Source: Afipia massiliensis (lineage in GTDB: Bacteria > Pseudomonadota > Alphaproteobacteria > Rhizobiales > Xanthobacteraceae). From it: DNA of 64,000 bases. The stretch spans positions 310,001 to 374,000 of the forward strand of contig NZ_JACHIJ010000003.1 in NCBI RefSeq assembly GCF_014203115.1. Reading direction: 5' to 3'. The translations under genes were made by a program, and so were the position numbers. Below are positions 44,164-53,885 of the stretch, in pieces; position 1 is the stretch's first letter; each line of letters begins with the position of its first letter. Under the pieces are notes generated by a model, which was given only the letters and a program-made list of their open reading frames with translations, was not told the DNA's origin and searched no databases.

Positions 44164-45384
44164 ATGAGCCACACAGCCAAGCCGCATCTCGACTCTCACA
44201 TGTTGCCGGTTTTTGCCCGCGCCGACGTCGCTTTCGAGCGCGGTGAGGGCCCGTGGCTGATCGCAACCAACGGCGACCGCTATCTCGATTTCACCAGCGG
44301 TGTCGCGGTGAATGCGCTTGGCCATGCCCATCCGCATCTGGTCGCTGCAGTGCAGGAGCAGGCCGCGAAGCTGTGGCATGTCTCGAATCTTTTCACGATT
44401 CCGGAAGGCGAGCGGCTCGCGACGCGGCTGTGTGATGCAAGCTTCGCCGACGTGGCGTTCTTCTGCAACTCCGGCGCGGAAGCGATGGAAGCGTGCATCA
44501 AGATGGCGCGCAAGTTTCAGGCGGTGAATGGCAGGCCGGAACGCTACCGGCTCATTACGTTTGAAGGCGCATTCCACGGCCGCACGCTCGCGACGCTCGC
44601 CGCGGGCGGCCAGCAGAAATATCTCGAAGGTTTCGGGCCGCGTGTTGAAGGCTTCGACCAGGTGCCGCTCGGCGATCTCGAAGCGACCAAGAAGGCAATC
44701 GGTCCGCATACCGCAGGCATCCTGATCGAGCCCTGGCAGGGCGAGGGTGGCGTACGCGCCGCGGATCCCGCGTTCTTCCGCGCGCTGCGGCAGCTCTGTG
44801 ACGACAACAAACTCGTTCTGGTGTTCGACGAAGTGCAGACCGGCATGGGCCGCACCGGCAAACTGTTCGCCCATGAATGGACCGGCGTCACGCCTGACAT
44901 CATGGGTCTGGCGAAGGCGCTTGGCGGCGGATTTCCGATGGGCGCGTGCCTTGCCACTGTCGACGCTGCAGCCGGCATGACGCCGGGTACACACGGTTCG
45001 ACCTTCGGCGGCAATCTGCTCGCTGCGGCGGCAGGTAACGCCGTGCTCGATGTGATGCTGGCGCCGAAGTTCTTTGAGAGCGTTCAGCGCTCGTCGCTGG
45101 TGCTGAAACAGAAGCTCGCATCGATCGTCGATCGCTATCCCGACGTGGTCGAAGAAGTCCGTGGCGAAGGCCTGCTGATCGGCCTCAAGGCCGTGATTCC
45201 GGCGGGTGATCTCGTCGGCGCGCTGCGCGATGAGAAACTGCTCACAGTCGGAGCCGGTGAAAACGTCGTGCGGCTGCTGCCGCCGCTGATTGTCTCCGAG
45301 GCGGAGATCGATGATGCAGTGTCGCGCATCGAGCGCGTCTGCACGAAGTTCACGCGGACGTCGGCGCGGCGCGAGGCGGTATAA
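44164..45384 (+). CDS. argD: Acetylornithine aminotransferase
   Basis: A PLP enzyme of arginine synthesis that converts N-acetylglutamate semialdehyde to N-acetylornithine. The 406-residue class III aminotransferase shows [44 protein letters not shown] and the PLP lysine in [23 protein letters not shown] follows. ATG 44164 ([12 protein letters not shown]) agrees with family length; an earlier start at 44131 is possible. Its stop shares a base with the argF start, so the two arginine genes are translationally coupled. Confidence 0.92.
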   Translation: MSHTAKPHLDSHMLPVFARADVAFERGEGPWLIATNGDRYLDFTSGVAVNALGHAHPHLVAAVQEQAAKLWHVSNLFTIPEGERLATRLCDASFADVAFFCNSGAEAMEACIKMARKFQAVNGRPERYRLITFEGAFHGRTLATLAAGGQQKYLEGFGPRVEGFDQVPLGDLEATKKAIGPHTAGILIEPWQGEGGVRAADPAFFRALRQLCDDNKLVLVFDEVQTGMGRTGKLFAHEWTGVTPDIMGLAKALGGGFPMGACLATVDAAAGMTPGTHGSTFGGNLLAAAAGNAVLDVMLAPKFFESVQRSSLVLKQKLASIVDRYPDVVEEVRGEGLLIGLKAVIPAGDLVGALRDEKLLTVGAGENVVRLLPPLIVSEAEIDDAVSRIERVCTKFTRTSARREAV

Positions 45385-46310
45385 TGACGACGTCTCCCCG
45401 ACATTTCCTCGATCTGTTTGACGTGCCCACCAAGGAGTTGCGTGCGATCCTCGACGCCAGCGTGGCGATGAAGAACAAGCGCAAGGCCGGCGATATGTCG
45501 AGCAAGCCGCTTGAGGGCAAGACGCTGGCCATGATCTTCGACAAGCCGTCAACACGTACCCGCGTGTCGTTCGATGTCGGCATGCGTCAGCTCGGCGGCG
45601 AGGCCATCATGCTGACCGGCGCTGAAATGCAGCTCGGGCGCGGCGAAACTATCGCCGATACCGCCCGGGTGCTCTCGCGTTTCGTCGATGCCATCATGAT
45701 CCGGATTCTCAACCATGAGGCGCTGACCGAGCTTGCGGCGCATGCGACCGTGCCTGTGATCAACGGACTGACCCGGCGCTCGCATCCCTGTCAGGTGATG
45801 GCTGACGTCATGACGTTCGAAGAACATCTCGGCCCGATCAAGGGACGCACCGTGGCGTGGACCGGCGACGACAACAACGTGCTGGCGTCGTGGGCGCATG
45901 CCGCGGAGCGGTTCGGTTTCAATCTGCGTGTCGCGACGCCGCCGGAACTGGCGCCGAACAAGCTGCTGAAAGACTGGATCAAGACCACGGGTGCGCCGAT
46001 CGTGCTCGGCACCAAGGCCGAAGAAATGGTGCGCGGTGCAGATTGCATCGTCACCGACACCTGGGTGTCGATGGGCGACAAGGATGGCGAACATCGGCAC
46101 AATCTGCTGAAGCCCTATCAGGTCAACGCCAAGCTGATGTCGCTGGCCAATCCCGGCGCCATTTTCATGCACTGCCTGCCGGCGCATCGCGGCGACGAAG
46201 TCACCGACGAGGTGATCGACGGCCCGCAGTCGGTGGTGTTCGACGAGGCGGAAAATCGCATGCACGCGCAGAAGGGCATTCTGGCCTGGTGCTTGCGCGC
46301 GATTGACTGA
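45384..46310 (+). CDS. argF: Ornithine carbamoyltransferase
   Basis: This enzyme makes citrulline from ornithine and carbamoyl phosphate. The 308-residue product has [11 protein letters not shown] for carbamoyl phosphate, HPCQ in the next binding loop, and the HCLPAHRG loop that binds ornithine. It follows argD with a one-base TAATG overlap, the usual argD-argF arrangement of rhizobia. It is catalytic and cytosolic, and all active-site motifs are intact. Confidence 0.95.
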   Translation: MTTSPRHFLDLFDVPTKELRAILDASVAMKNKRKAGDMSSKPLEGKTLAMIFDKPSTRTRVSFDVGMRQLGGEAIMLTGAEMQLGRGETIADTARVLSRFVDAIMIRILNHEALTELAAHATVPVINGLTRRSHPCQVMADVMTFEEHLGPIKGRTVAWTGDDNNVLASWAHAAERFGFNLRVATPPELAPNKLLKDWIKTTGAPIVLGTKAEEMVRGADCIVTDTWVSMGDKDGEHRHNLLKPYQVNAKLMSLANPGAIFMHCLPAHRGDEVTDEVIDGPQSVVFDEAENRMHAQKGILAWCLRAID

Positions 46311-46539
46311 GTGTGTTCGGTGCCCGTGACCTCATCCCGGGTGCTTATTTGCAGCCTTTCGCGCACTTCGGGCCGGACGTCACTGTTCCCGATCCGCTCC
46401 CTTTTTTGCGGAACGAAGCACCCTATATGGGGCGGATACCCTGCTTGACCCACCATTGCCCTGGGGCCGAAAGTCAGACCGATATGGTTTGAGCTTTCAC
46501 TGCGGCAATCCGGTTCCTCCTGACAAGAATGCGCCTGAC

Positions 46540-47538
46540 ATGACTCTCGAAAGCCAAATTCGTGCCCCCTCCGCAACGCCGGTGGACGATGCCGTGCTGC
46601 CCTTCGATGTAAGTGCGCTTGATGTGCGCGGCCGGCTGACGAAGATGGGCCCGGCGCTCGATGAGATTCTCACCAAGCACGATTATCCCGCGCCGGTCGG
46701 CAAGCTGCTCGGCGAAGCCATCGTGCTTACGACGCTGCTCGGTTCGACACTCAAGTTCGAGGGCCGCTTCATCCTGCAAACCCAGACCGACGGCCCGGTG
46801 TCGCTGATCGTTGTCGATTTTCAGGCGCCCGATCGCCTGCGTGCTTATGCCCGTTACGATGCCAGCAAGCTCAAGGCAGGCCAGGACTCTGCAGCGCTGC
46901 TCGGCCACGGCCACCTTGCCATGACCATCGATCAGGGCGCTGACATGAGCCGCTATCAGGGGCTCGTGGCGCTGGAGGGCGGCAATCTGGAAGACGCCGC
47001 GCATGAGTATTTCCTGCGCTCCGAGCAGATTCCAACGCGGGTGCGGCTCGCGGTCGGTGAGGAGTTTCGCGGGGGCGATGGGCCGAAGCATTGCTGGCGC
47101 GGCGGCGGCATGCTGATGCAGTTCTTGCCGAAGGCGCCCGAGCGTGCGCGGCAAGCCGATCTGCACCCCGGCGACGCGCCGGAAGGCGCGGTCGCTCACG
47201 ACGTGCCTGAGGATGACGCCTGGGCCGAGAGCCGCGCGCTGTTCGGCACCATCGAGGACGTCGAACTGATCGATCCCGACCTGTCGGGAGAGCGGTTGTT
47301 GTTCAGGCTGTTTCACGAGCGCGGCGTGCGAGTGTTTCCGGTGCAGGCGATCCGCGCGCAGTGCTCATGCTCGCGCGAGGCGGTGGCCGGAATGCTGGGC
47401 AGCTTCACGCCGAAGGACCGCGCCGACATGGTCGAGAACGGCAAGGTGGTCGTGACCTGTGAGTTCTGCAGCTCGGTCTACGAATTCACGCCGGACGAGG
47501 CGGGCGTGGTCCCGGAGCAGAAGGCCGCCGAAAGTTAA
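46540..47538 (+). CDS. hslO: Redox-regulated chaperone Hsp33
   Basis: Hsp33 is a holdase chaperone activated when oxidation frees its zinc. The 332-residue product has an N-terminal substrate-binding domain ([25 protein letters not shown]) and the C-terminal switch with CSC and CEFC, the four zinc ligands. ATG 46540 gives [10 protein letters not shown]; the earlier in-frame start at 46456 has no conserved residues. It follows argF, a common order in this group, after 229 bp that hold no recognisable gene. Its stop overlaps the convergent apaG stop by four bases. Confidence 0.93.
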   Translation: MTLESQIRAPSATPVDDAVLPFDVSALDVRGRLTKMGPALDEILTKHDYPAPVGKLLGEAIVLTTLLGSTLKFEGRFILQTQTDGPVSLIVVDFQAPDRLRAYARYDASKLKAGQDSAALLGHGHLAMTIDQGADMSRYQGLVALEGGNLEDAAHEYFLRSEQIPTRVRLAVGEEFRGGDGPKHCWRGGGMLMQFLPKAPERARQADLHPGDAPEGAVAHDVPEDDAWAESRALFGTIEDVELIDPDLSGERLLFRLFHERGVRVFPVQAIRAQCSCSREAVAGMLGSFTPKDRADMVENGKVVVTCEFCSSVYEFTPDEAGVVPEQKAAES

Positions 47539-47927
47539 TTCAGCGTCCGCTTGTAGTTCGGGCTATCGAGTGAGAACGCGGGGATGTCGATCTCGAACGG
47601 CTCGCCGCTTTCTGTCACCATCTGATAGCTGCCGGTCATGAATCCGGACGGCGTCTGCAGCGGAACTCCGCTGGTGTATTCGAACCGTTCGCCGGGTTCG
47701 AGCACGGGCTGCTCCCCCACCACGCCTTCGCCGCGAACCTCCTGGCTGCGGCCTGCGCCGTCGGTGATGATCCAGTGCCGCGTCTTGAGCTGGACGGTTT
47801 CGGTTCCGGAATTGACGATGGCAATCGTGTACGCCCAGAAGTACCGGCTATCCTCTGCGGACGAGCGCTCGGGAAGGAAGTTCGGTTCGACGATGACTTC
47901 AATCTGGCGAGTCACGGCGCGGTACAT
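47535..47927 (-). CDS. apaG: ApaG protein
   Basis: A 130-residue single-domain beta-sandwich of the ApaG (DUF525) family. It opens with [17 protein letters not shown] and shows the family core [29 protein letters not shown] split across several strands. [20 protein letters not shown] and GFMTGSYQM follow. The gene was linked to Co2+/Mg2+ resistance and to diadenosine tetraphosphate metabolism in enterobacteria; the activity is still unclear. It converges with hslO. Confidence 0.92.
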   Translation of the reverse strand: MYRAVTRQIEVIVEPNFLPERSSAEDSRYFWAYTIAIVNSGTETVQLKTRHWIITDGAGRSQEVRGEGVVGEQPVLEPGERFEYTSGVPLQTPSGFMTGSYQMVTESGEPFEIDIPAFSLDSPNYKRTLN

Positions 47928-48183
47928 GGGATCAGTCCATATTCGGGGCGTAGAATAACAGACCCCGTGCTCCTTGCGTAGGCATTGAACATCGTATTTT
48001 GCAGGCGGTCTGCACAGGATACGAAATGGGGCCGATCATTGTTTCAACATCGTTGTCATTCAGCATTCTCGACGCGGCCTGTCCAATGGAATCCCTGCAA
48101 TTTGCGGGCCGCCTCGATCTTCCATAGAATTAGAGTGTGTGCCGGCCTCCCGACGGAACTGCACTGAAACGGACTGGACTCGT

Positions 48184-49407
48184 ATGACGTTCGTGACGAC
48201 CGATCAGGCTGTCGTGAAAGCACCTGCCGTAAAGGTCACGGTTCTTCCGGTTGCGGCCGGCGAACGCGAATTGCGTCTCGATCTGTTTCGCGGCATGGCG
48301 CTGTGGCTGATCTTCATCGATCATCTTCCGCCGAATATCCTGACCTGGTTCACCATTCGCAACTACGGCTTTAGCGACGCCACCGAGATCTTCATTTTCA
48401 TCTCGGGCTACACGGCGGCATTCGTATACAGCCGGGCAATGCTCGATCGCGGTTTCGTGGTGGCGAGCGCGCGCATCTTCAAGCGCGTATGGCAAATCTA
48501 CGTCGCGCATGTTTTTCTGTTCACGATCTACCTTGCCGAAATCTCCTATATCGCGACAAAGTTCGACAACCCGCTCTATGCGGAAGAAATGGGAATTCTG
48601 GATTTTCTCAAGCAGCCCGACGTGACGATCGTCCAGGCGCTGCTGCTGAAATTCCGGCCCGTCAACATGGACGTACTGCCGCTCTACATCGTGCTGATGA
48701 TCTTTCTGCCGTTGATCATCTGGCTGATGCAGCGAAAGGCGGATCTGGCGTTGGCACTGTCGGTATTGCTTTACGCCATCACATGGGAGTTCGATCTTGC
48801 GCTTCCGGCCTATCCGAACGGGACATGGTTCTTCAATCCGTTCGCCTGGCAGTTGCTGTTCGTGTTCGGCGCGTGGTGCGCGCTCGGCGGGGCGAAGCGA
48901 ATGGGCCGTATCCTGTCCTCCGACATCACGCTCTGGCTTTGCATCGCCTATCTCGTGTTCGCATTCTGTGTGACGCTGACCTGGCATGTGCCGCGGTTGA
49001 ATATCTTCATGCCGCGCTGGCTGGAAAGCTGGATGTATCCGATCAACAAGACCGACCTCGATGTGCTCCGCTTTGCCCATTTTCTGGCATTGGCGGCGAT
49101 TACGGTGCGGTTCATTCCCGCCGACTGGCCGGGCTTGAAATCGATATGGCTCCGCCCGGTGATCCGGTGCGGCCAGCATTCGCTGGAGATATTCTGTCTC
49201 GGGGTCTTTCTCGCATTTGCGGGACATTTCGTCCTTGCTGAAGTCTCCGGCGGGGCATGGATGCATTTCCTTGTCAGCGTTGCGGGGGTCGTCATCATGT
49301 CTGCCGCGGCGTCGTTGTTTTCGTGGTACAAGAGCGAAACGAGCAAGAGCGACAAGCGTGCGAAAGCCGCGGAAAGCGACGCCGACCTTGCCGGAGGCGG
49401 GTCATGA
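48184..49407 (+). CDS. opgC: OpgC-family membrane acyltransferase
   Basis: A 407-residue polytopic protein of the OpgC family, which adds succinyl groups to periplasmic glucans. About ten helices are visible. LRLDLFRGMALWLIFIDHLPPN carries the conserved Arg and His of this acyltransferase group, followed by SDATEIFIFISGYTAAFVY. GQHSLEIFCLGVFLAF is the late conserved stretch. It ends with a basic tail. ATG 48184 is chosen over an upstream start. Its stop overlaps the next gene in an ATGA arrangement, tying it to two exported SGNH hydrolases. Confidence 0.85.
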   Translation: MTFVTTDQAVVKAPAVKVTVLPVAAGERELRLDLFRGMALWLIFIDHLPPNILTWFTIRNYGFSDATEIFIFISGYTAAFVYSRAMLDRGFVVASARIFKRVWQIYVAHVFLFTIYLAEISYIATKFDNPLYAEEMGILDFLKQPDVTIVQALLLKFRPVNMDVLPLYIVLMIFLPLIIWLMQRKADLALALSVLLYAITWEFDLALPAYPNGTWFFNPFAWQLLFVFGAWCALGGAKRMGRILSSDITLWLCIAYLVFAFCVTLTWHVPRLNIFMPRWLESWMYPINKTDLDVLRFAHFLALAAITVRFIPADWPGLKSIWLRPVIRCGQHSLEIFCLGVFLAFAGHFVLAEVSGGAWMHFLVSVAGVVIMSAAASLFSWYKSETSKSDKRAKAAESDADLAGGGS

Positions 49408-50174
49408 AAGCACTACTGGTTGCAGGTCTGTTTGCGGCTCTCCTGGTGACGGCTCCGTCGCGCGCCGAGGACGCTCCCGGCTGCGCGGTGCCGGCCTATC
49501 TCCTGGCGACCGAGAGCGCGCTTCCGAAAGTCGCCGATGCGATCAAGACACGGAAGCGGCTGGACATCCTTGTCGCCGGCAGCGGCTCCTCGACATTGCC
49601 TGGATCTGACGGCGCGAGCATGTCGTATCCCTCTCGTCTGGAGGCTGCGCTGCGCGAAGCTCTTGCGGGCGTGACCGTCAATGTCAGGACCGAGTTGCGG
49701 CCGAAGAAAACCGCTGCGGAGGCCGCGCAGGGTTTCGGCCAGATGATGGACAAGCTGCCGCCGGATCAGAAACCGGATCTGGTGATCTGGCAGACCGGCA
49801 CTGTCGATGCGATACGCTCGGTCGATCCCGACGACTTTCGAACGGCACTCGACGCCGGGGTCGAGGCATTGCAGAAATCTGGTTCCGACGTGCTCTTGAT
49901 CAATCTCCAGTACAATCCACGTATGGAAACGATGCTCTCGGTTGGGCCGTATAACGATACGATGCGGGTCGTCGCGCAGCAGTACGAGGTGCCGATGTTC
50001 GACCGGTTTTCGATCATGCGGCACTGGAACGATGCCGGTGATTTCGACCTTTTCGGTTCGGTCCACGGATACGGAATGGCGAAACGTGTCCACGATTGTA
50101 TCGGCCGTGCGTTGGCGGCCATGGTCGTGGAAGCGTCGCGCATCAACCCGGCGGAGCTCAGGATTCAACGTTGA
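49404..50174 (+). CDS. Exported SGNH/GDSL-like protein lacking canonical catalytic residues
   Basis: A 256-residue protein with a signal peptide (1-22, cut near SRA-EDA). The first block, VAGSGSST with Ser62, aligns with the nucleophile of its downstream paralogue. In block III the sequence PDLVIWQTGTVD has Val134 where the paralogue has the oxyanion Asn. In block V GSVHGYG keeps His but has Gly where the catalytic Asp is expected. It may therefore be inactive or use another mechanism, perhaps as a glucan-binding partner. It overlaps opgC (ATGA) and the next gene (TGATG). I see no frameshift. Confidence 0.75.
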   Translation: MKALLVAGLFAALLVTAPSRAEDAPGCAVPAYLLATESALPKVADAIKTRKRLDILVAGSGSSTLPGSDGASMSYPSRLEAALREALAGVTVNVRTELRPKKTAAEAAQGFGQMMDKLPPDQKPDLVIWQTGTVDAIRSVDPDDFRTALDAGVEALQKSGSDVLLINLQYNPRMETMLSVGPYNDTMRVVAQQYEVPMFDRFSIMRHWNDAGDFDLFGSVHGYGMAKRVHDCIGRALAAMVVEASRINPAELRIQR

Positions 50175-51088
50175 TGCGTTTCAGTATGCGTTCTGTGGGT
50201 GTGGCGGCGATGCTGTTTGGCTCGCTCGCAGCGCGCTCCGCTTTGGCGCAGGCCACGCCGTCGGACGCTGCTTCACCGCAAAAAAGTCAAAAGGGTCTTG
50301 CCACCAAAGCTGTCGAAGCGGCGAAGAGCGCGGCCAGCACTGCGGGAGATATTTTCACCCGCGTGCCGTGCCTGCCTGCCAAGGGATTGAAGGACATTTC
50401 GGGATCGCTGCCTCGGGTTGCGCGGCGGATCGCTGCGGATGAACCGGTCACCATCGTCGCGTTCGGCTCCTCCACCACGGTCGGATTCGGCACGTCATCG
50501 CCGGCCTATACCTATCCGAACCGGCTTGCCGATCAGTTGCGCCGGAAATTCCCGACGTCCGACATCACGATCATCAATCGCGGCATGGGCGGACAGGATG
50601 CGCCCGAAATGATGAAGCGGTTCGATGCCGCCGTTCTCGATGCGGACCCCGATCTCGTGATCTGGCAACTCGGCACCAACACCGTCGTCAAGGGCAACGC
50701 CAGCGACATTGCCGCTACCGCAGCGTTGGTGGAAGACGGCATCGCGCGCCTTCAGGCCCGCGGCATCGATGTCGTGCTGATCGATCCGCAATATGTGCCG
50801 GCGGTGACTGCAAAAACCGAGAACGCCGGGAGGATGGTGAAGCTGATCGGCGAAGTCGCCAGGCTCAAGAACGTATCGGTGTTTCCACGTTTCGAAGTCA
50901 TGCGGCAATGGCACGAGGACGAGAAAATGCCATTCGACAAGTTCGTGATCGGTGACGGCCTGCACATGAACGACTGGGGTTACGCCTGCTTTGCTCAGCT
51001 GCTCGGCGACACCATCATCAAGTCGGTCGGGCAGGTAAAGGCCGGCGTCAACATTCCGAGCAATGTCATGACATATCGGCCGATGTAG
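50174..51088 (+). CDS. Exported SGNH/GDSL hydrolase
   Basis: A 304-residue periplasmic esterase or acyltransferase. A signal peptide (about 1-25) and a Ser/Ala-rich linker (26-60) precede the SGNH domain. Block I is AFGSSTT (Ser99), block II NRGMGG, and block III WQLGTNT with Asn169. Block V is GDGLHMND with Asp261 and His264. All four catalytic blocks are present. It shares a DLVIWQ stretch with the preceding gene, so they are paralogues. Encoded directly after opgC, it may set or remove acyl groups on the same glucan; this is inference. Confidence 0.82.
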   Translation: MRFSMRSVGVAAMLFGSLAARSALAQATPSDAASPQKSQKGLATKAVEAAKSAASTAGDIFTRVPCLPAKGLKDISGSLPRVARRIAADEPVTIVAFGSSTTVGFGTSSPAYTYPNRLADQLRRKFPTSDITIINRGMGGQDAPEMMKRFDAAVLDADPDLVIWQLGTNTVVKGNASDIAATAALVEDGIARLQARGIDVVLIDPQYVPAVTAKTENAGRMVKLIGEVARLKNVSVFPRFEVMRQWHEDEKMPFDKFVIGDGLHMNDWGYACFAQLLGDTIIKSVGQVKAGVNIPSNVMTYRPM

Positions 51089-51102
51089 GTACCCAACAGG
51101 CT

Positions 51103-51130
51103 CTCATGCGTGGAGTTATCCACGCATGAG
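51103..51130. terminator. Hairpin between the SGNH gene and metZ
   Basis: CTCATGCGTGGA (51103-51114) pairs perfectly with TCCACGCATGAG (51119-51130) across a GTTA loop. It lies between convergent genes and probably ends both transcripts. Confidence 0.7.
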
Positions 51131-51142
51131 ATGAAGCGTGCG

Positions 51143-52375
51143 TCACGCCTTCTCCAGCGCGGCGGTCAGATCCTCGATCAGATCGTCCTGATGCTCCAAC
51201 CCTGCGGAGAAGCGGATGAACCCTTCGCTGATGCCGAGTTCGGCGCGCGCTTTCGGTGTCAGACGCTGGTGGGTCGTTGTCGCCGGATGGGTGACGATGC
51301 TTTTCGAATCGCCGAGGTTATTGGAAATGCGCGCCAGCTTCAGCGCGTTCAGCGTGCGGAACGCTGCCGCCTTGCCGCCCTTGACCTCGAAGCCGATCAG
51401 CGTCGAGCCCGCACGCATCTGCTTCTTCACGATCGCGGCCTGCGGATGATCGGCGCGGCCCGGATAGACCAGCCGCGAGATTTTCGGATGCTTTGCCAGC
51501 GCGTCGGCGATTGCGCCGGCCGTCTCGGTTTGCGCCTTGACGCGGATGCTCAGCGTCTCAAGGCCCTTCAGCAGCACCCAGGCGTTGAATGGCGACATCG
51601 CCGGACCGGTCTGGCGCAGGAACGTATGGATATGCTCCTGGATGAATGCCTCCGACGAGAGGATAACGCCGCCAAGGCAGCGGCCTTGACCGTCGATATG
51701 CTTGGTCGCTGAATAAACCACGACGTCCGCGCCGAGCGCGAGCGGGCTCTGCCAGATCGGTGTCGCGAACACGTTGTCCACGATCAGTCGCGCACCGCCG
51801 CGATGCGCGATTTCCGCGACAGCGCCGATGTCGACAACGTCGAGGGTCGGGTTGGTCGGGCTTTCGAGGAAGCACGACTTGGTATTCGGCCGCATCGCCT
51901 TCTGCCACTGATCGAGATCGTGGCCGTCCACCAAGGTGGACTCGATGCCGTAACGTGGCAGCAGGTCTTCCACGACGTAACGGCAGGAGCCGAACAGCGC
52001 CTTCGCTGCGACAACGTGATCGCCGGATTTCAGCGGAGCGAGAATTGCCGTGGTGACCGCGGCCATGCCGGTGGCGGTGGCGCGCGCGGCCTCGGCGCCC
52101 TCAAGTTCGACCATGCGCTGCTCGAACATCGATACTGTCGGATTCGAGAACCGCGAATACAGGAAACCGGGATCCGCGCCGGTGAACCGCGCTTCGCATT
52201 GCTCGGCGGTATCGTAGATGAACCCCTGCGTCAGGAACAGCGCCTCGGAGGTTTCGCCGTATTGCGAGCGCAGCGTGCCGGAATGCACGAGGCGGGTTTC
52301 AGGACGATAGTTGCGGGTCGGGGATGGCGGCTTGTTTCCGGAAGGATTGGCCGCAGGTGTTTTGGTCTCGGACAT
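51143..52375 (-). CDS. metZ: O-succinylhomoserine sulfhydrylase
   Basis: A PLP enzyme that makes homocysteine directly from O-succinylhomoserine and sulfide in methionine synthesis. The 410-residue product has the Cys/Met metabolism layout. It starts RPETRLVHSGTLRSQYGETSEALFLTQGF, and FLYSRFSNPTVSMFEQRM follows. The PLP lysine is in VVYSATKHIDGQGR, and RISNNLGDSKSIVTHPATTTH is at the C-terminal end. ATG 52375 follows GGAG. The upstream SAM-II aptamer, terminator and anti-SD hairpin show that expression falls when SAM is plentiful. Confidence 0.93.
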   Translation of the reverse strand: MSETKTPAANPSGNKPPSPTRNYRPETRLVHSGTLRSQYGETSEALFLTQGFIYDTAEQCEARFTGADPGFLYSRFSNPTVSMFEQRMVELEGAEAARATATGMAAVTTAILAPLKSGDHVVAAKALFGSCRYVVEDLLPRYGIESTLVDGHDLDQWQKAMRPNTKSCFLESPTNPTLDVVDIGAVAEIAHRGGARLIVDNVFATPIWQSPLALGADVVVYSATKHIDGQGRCLGGVILSSEAFIQEHIHTFLRQTGPAMSPFNAWVLLKGLETLSIRVKAQTETAGAIADALAKHPKISRLVYPGRADHPQAAIVKKQMRAGSTLIGFEVKGGKAAAFRTLNALKLARISNNLGDSKSIVTHPATTTHQRLTPKARAELGISEGFIRFSAGLEHQDDLIEDLTAALEKA

Positions 52376-52382
52376 GTGCACT

Positions 52383-52405
52383 CCATCGTGGCCACCTCAC
52401 GATGG
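52383..52405 (-). promoter_or_regulatory. Hairpin overlapping the metZ ribosome site
   Basis: On the minus strand CCATCGTG pairs with CACGATGG across seven bases. The second arm contains the first bases of the GGAG ribosome site, 10 nt before the ATG. The hairpin could hold the site closed, adding translational control below the riboswitch. Confidence 0.6.
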
Positions 52406-52409
52406 ACAC

Positions 52410-52478
52410 AAAAAAACCGGCCTGGAAAAAATTTCCATTTCTGGAAAACAACCGGCCGGGATCACACTGTCCCCGGCC
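52410..52478 (-). terminator. Riboswitch expression platform: terminator with competing hairpin
   Basis: Read on the minus strand, GGCCGGG (52478-52472) can pair with CCCGGCC (52460-52454). The latter arm can instead pair, as CCGGCC (52459-52454), with GGCCGG (52422-52417), which is followed by seven Ts (52416-52410). The two structures exclude each other. The terminator arm encloses a small TTTCCA-GAAA-TGGAAA hairpin. Confidence 0.8.
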
Positions 52479-52526
52479 TGTTTAGCGAGTTATTTAACGT
52501 GGCTGCAAGCCGGCCGGCTCAAATGA
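52477..52526 (-). ncRNA. SAM-II riboswitch aptamer
   Basis: The minus strand carries the SAM-II pattern: ATTTGA at the 5' side, a CCGGC-rich P1, GCTTGCAGCCACGTTAAA in the loop, and CTCGCTAAACAGG at the 3' end. These parts match the alphaproteobacterial metA/metZ motif in sequence and order. The aptamer's 3' AGGCC overlaps the arm of the competing hairpin, which would couple SAM binding to terminator formation. Confidence 0.92.
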
Positions 52527-52638
52527 CCACGGGATAAGTCCTAGGCTTAATCCCGCATGGTCTTTCCGTCAAGCACCCCATCGGATAACCGATAAAATGC
52601 TTATTTTGCCGGATCATCTGGTAGCCGAGGACTAGCCC

Positions 52639-53745
52639 GTGGCCTTCACACTTGCCCCCGACGCGACAGGAATTCTGCCCGACCGCATGATTGCGGCGAT
52701 GGCCGATGCCGGGCTGATCCTGCCCGAATATCCCTTCGTTGAAAGCCAGATCCAGCCGGCCAGTCTCGATCTGCGCCTCGGTTCGATTGCCTATCGCGTC
52801 CGCGCCAGCTTTCTGCCGGGACCGGACATGACGGTTGCCCAGCGCATCGACGAACTGAAGCTGCACGAGATCGATCTGTCCGATGGCGCGGTGCTCGAGA
52901 CCAACTGCGTCTATATCGTGCCGCTGCTGGAAAGCCTTGCGCTGCCGCCGACAATTCAGGCCGCGGCAAATCCGAAAAGCTCCACCGGCCGCCTCGACGT
53001 GTTCACCCGCGTGATCGCCGACGGCACGCGCCGCTTCGACATGATTGCCGCCGGTTATCACGGCCCGCTCTATGCGGAGATCAGCCCCAAGACATTCCCG
53101 GTGTTGTTGCGCGAGGGATCGCGGCTGTCGCAGATCCGTTTCCGCACCGGTCATCCGTTGCTCGATGCCGATGAACTGCACGCGCTGCACGCAGCCGAGC
53201 GGCTGGTCGATAGCGACGAGGCCGATCTCGTCGGCGGCGTGGCGCTGAGCGTCGACCTGTCCGGTGAAGGTTCCGATGGTTTCGTTGGATACCGTGCGAA
53301 GCGCCACACCGGAGTGGTCGATGTCGATCGCCGCGCCGGATACACCGTGGGCGAGTTCTGGGAGCCGATCCGCGCGCGGCCGGATCGCAGCCTGATCCTC
53401 GATCCCGGCGAGTTCTACATTCTCGCATCCAAGGAAGCGGTGCAGGTGCCGCCGGATTTCGCTGCCGAGATGGTGCCGTTCGATCCGCTGGTCGGCGAAT
53501 TCCGCGTGCACTATGCGGGCTTCTTCGATCCCGGCTTCGGCTATGCGGGTGCAGGCGGGCAGGGCTCGCGCGCGGTGCTGGAAGTGCGATCGCGCGAAGT
53601 GCCGTTCATTCTCGAACACGGCCAGATCGTCGGGCGGCTGGTCTATGAAAAAATGCTGTCGCGTCCCGACGCGCTCTACGGTCAGCGCATTGCGTCGAAC
53701 TATCAGGGGCAGGGCCTCAAGCTGTCGAAGCATTTCCGGACGTAA
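52639..53745 (+). CDS. dcd: 2'-deoxycytidine 5'-triphosphate deaminase (large form)
   Basis: This enzyme deaminates dCTP to dUTP for thymidylate supply. At 368 residues it is nearly twice the usual Dcd length; two dUTPase-like folds in tandem are visible, as in the long alphaproteobacterial form. The N-terminal half has QIQPASLDLRLGSIAYRV split into two strands and NPKSSTGRLDVFTRVIADG, which contains the conserved KSS and R. The second half has GGQGSRAVLEVRSREVPF. The start is GTG 52639, with GAGG eight bases upstream. It is divergent from metZ. Confidence 0.87.
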   Translation: MAFTLAPDATGILPDRMIAAMADAGLILPEYPFVESQIQPASLDLRLGSIAYRVRASFLPGPDMTVAQRIDELKLHEIDLSDGAVLETNCVYIVPLLESLALPPTIQAAANPKSSTGRLDVFTRVIADGTRRFDMIAAGYHGPLYAEISPKTFPVLLREGSRLSQIRFRTGHPLLDADELHALHAAERLVDSDEADLVGGVALSVDLSGEGSDGFVGYRAKRHTGVVDVDRRAGYTVGEFWEPIRARPDRSLILDPGEFYILASKEAVQVPPDFAAEMVPFDPLVGEFRVHYAGFFDPGFGYAGAGGQGSRAVLEVRSREVPFILEHGQIVGRLVYEKMLSRPDALYGQRIASNYQGQGLKLSKHFRT

Positions 53746-53885
53746 GTTCCGCTCTGCGAATTAAGTCCTCTCGCCGCACATTTCTCCCATGTCGTCAGCG
53801 GCTCCCGGGCCTGCTTGCCGTTAGCATCCAAATACCGGATCATTCCTGAAAACAACGGGAGAGATCCCGGTAGGGATGAAACGCC

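Noticed and set aside
43969..45555. 528-codon minus-strand frame over argD
   Set aside because: argD has all class III aminotransferase motifs; the opposite frame has no domain and covers the promoter region.
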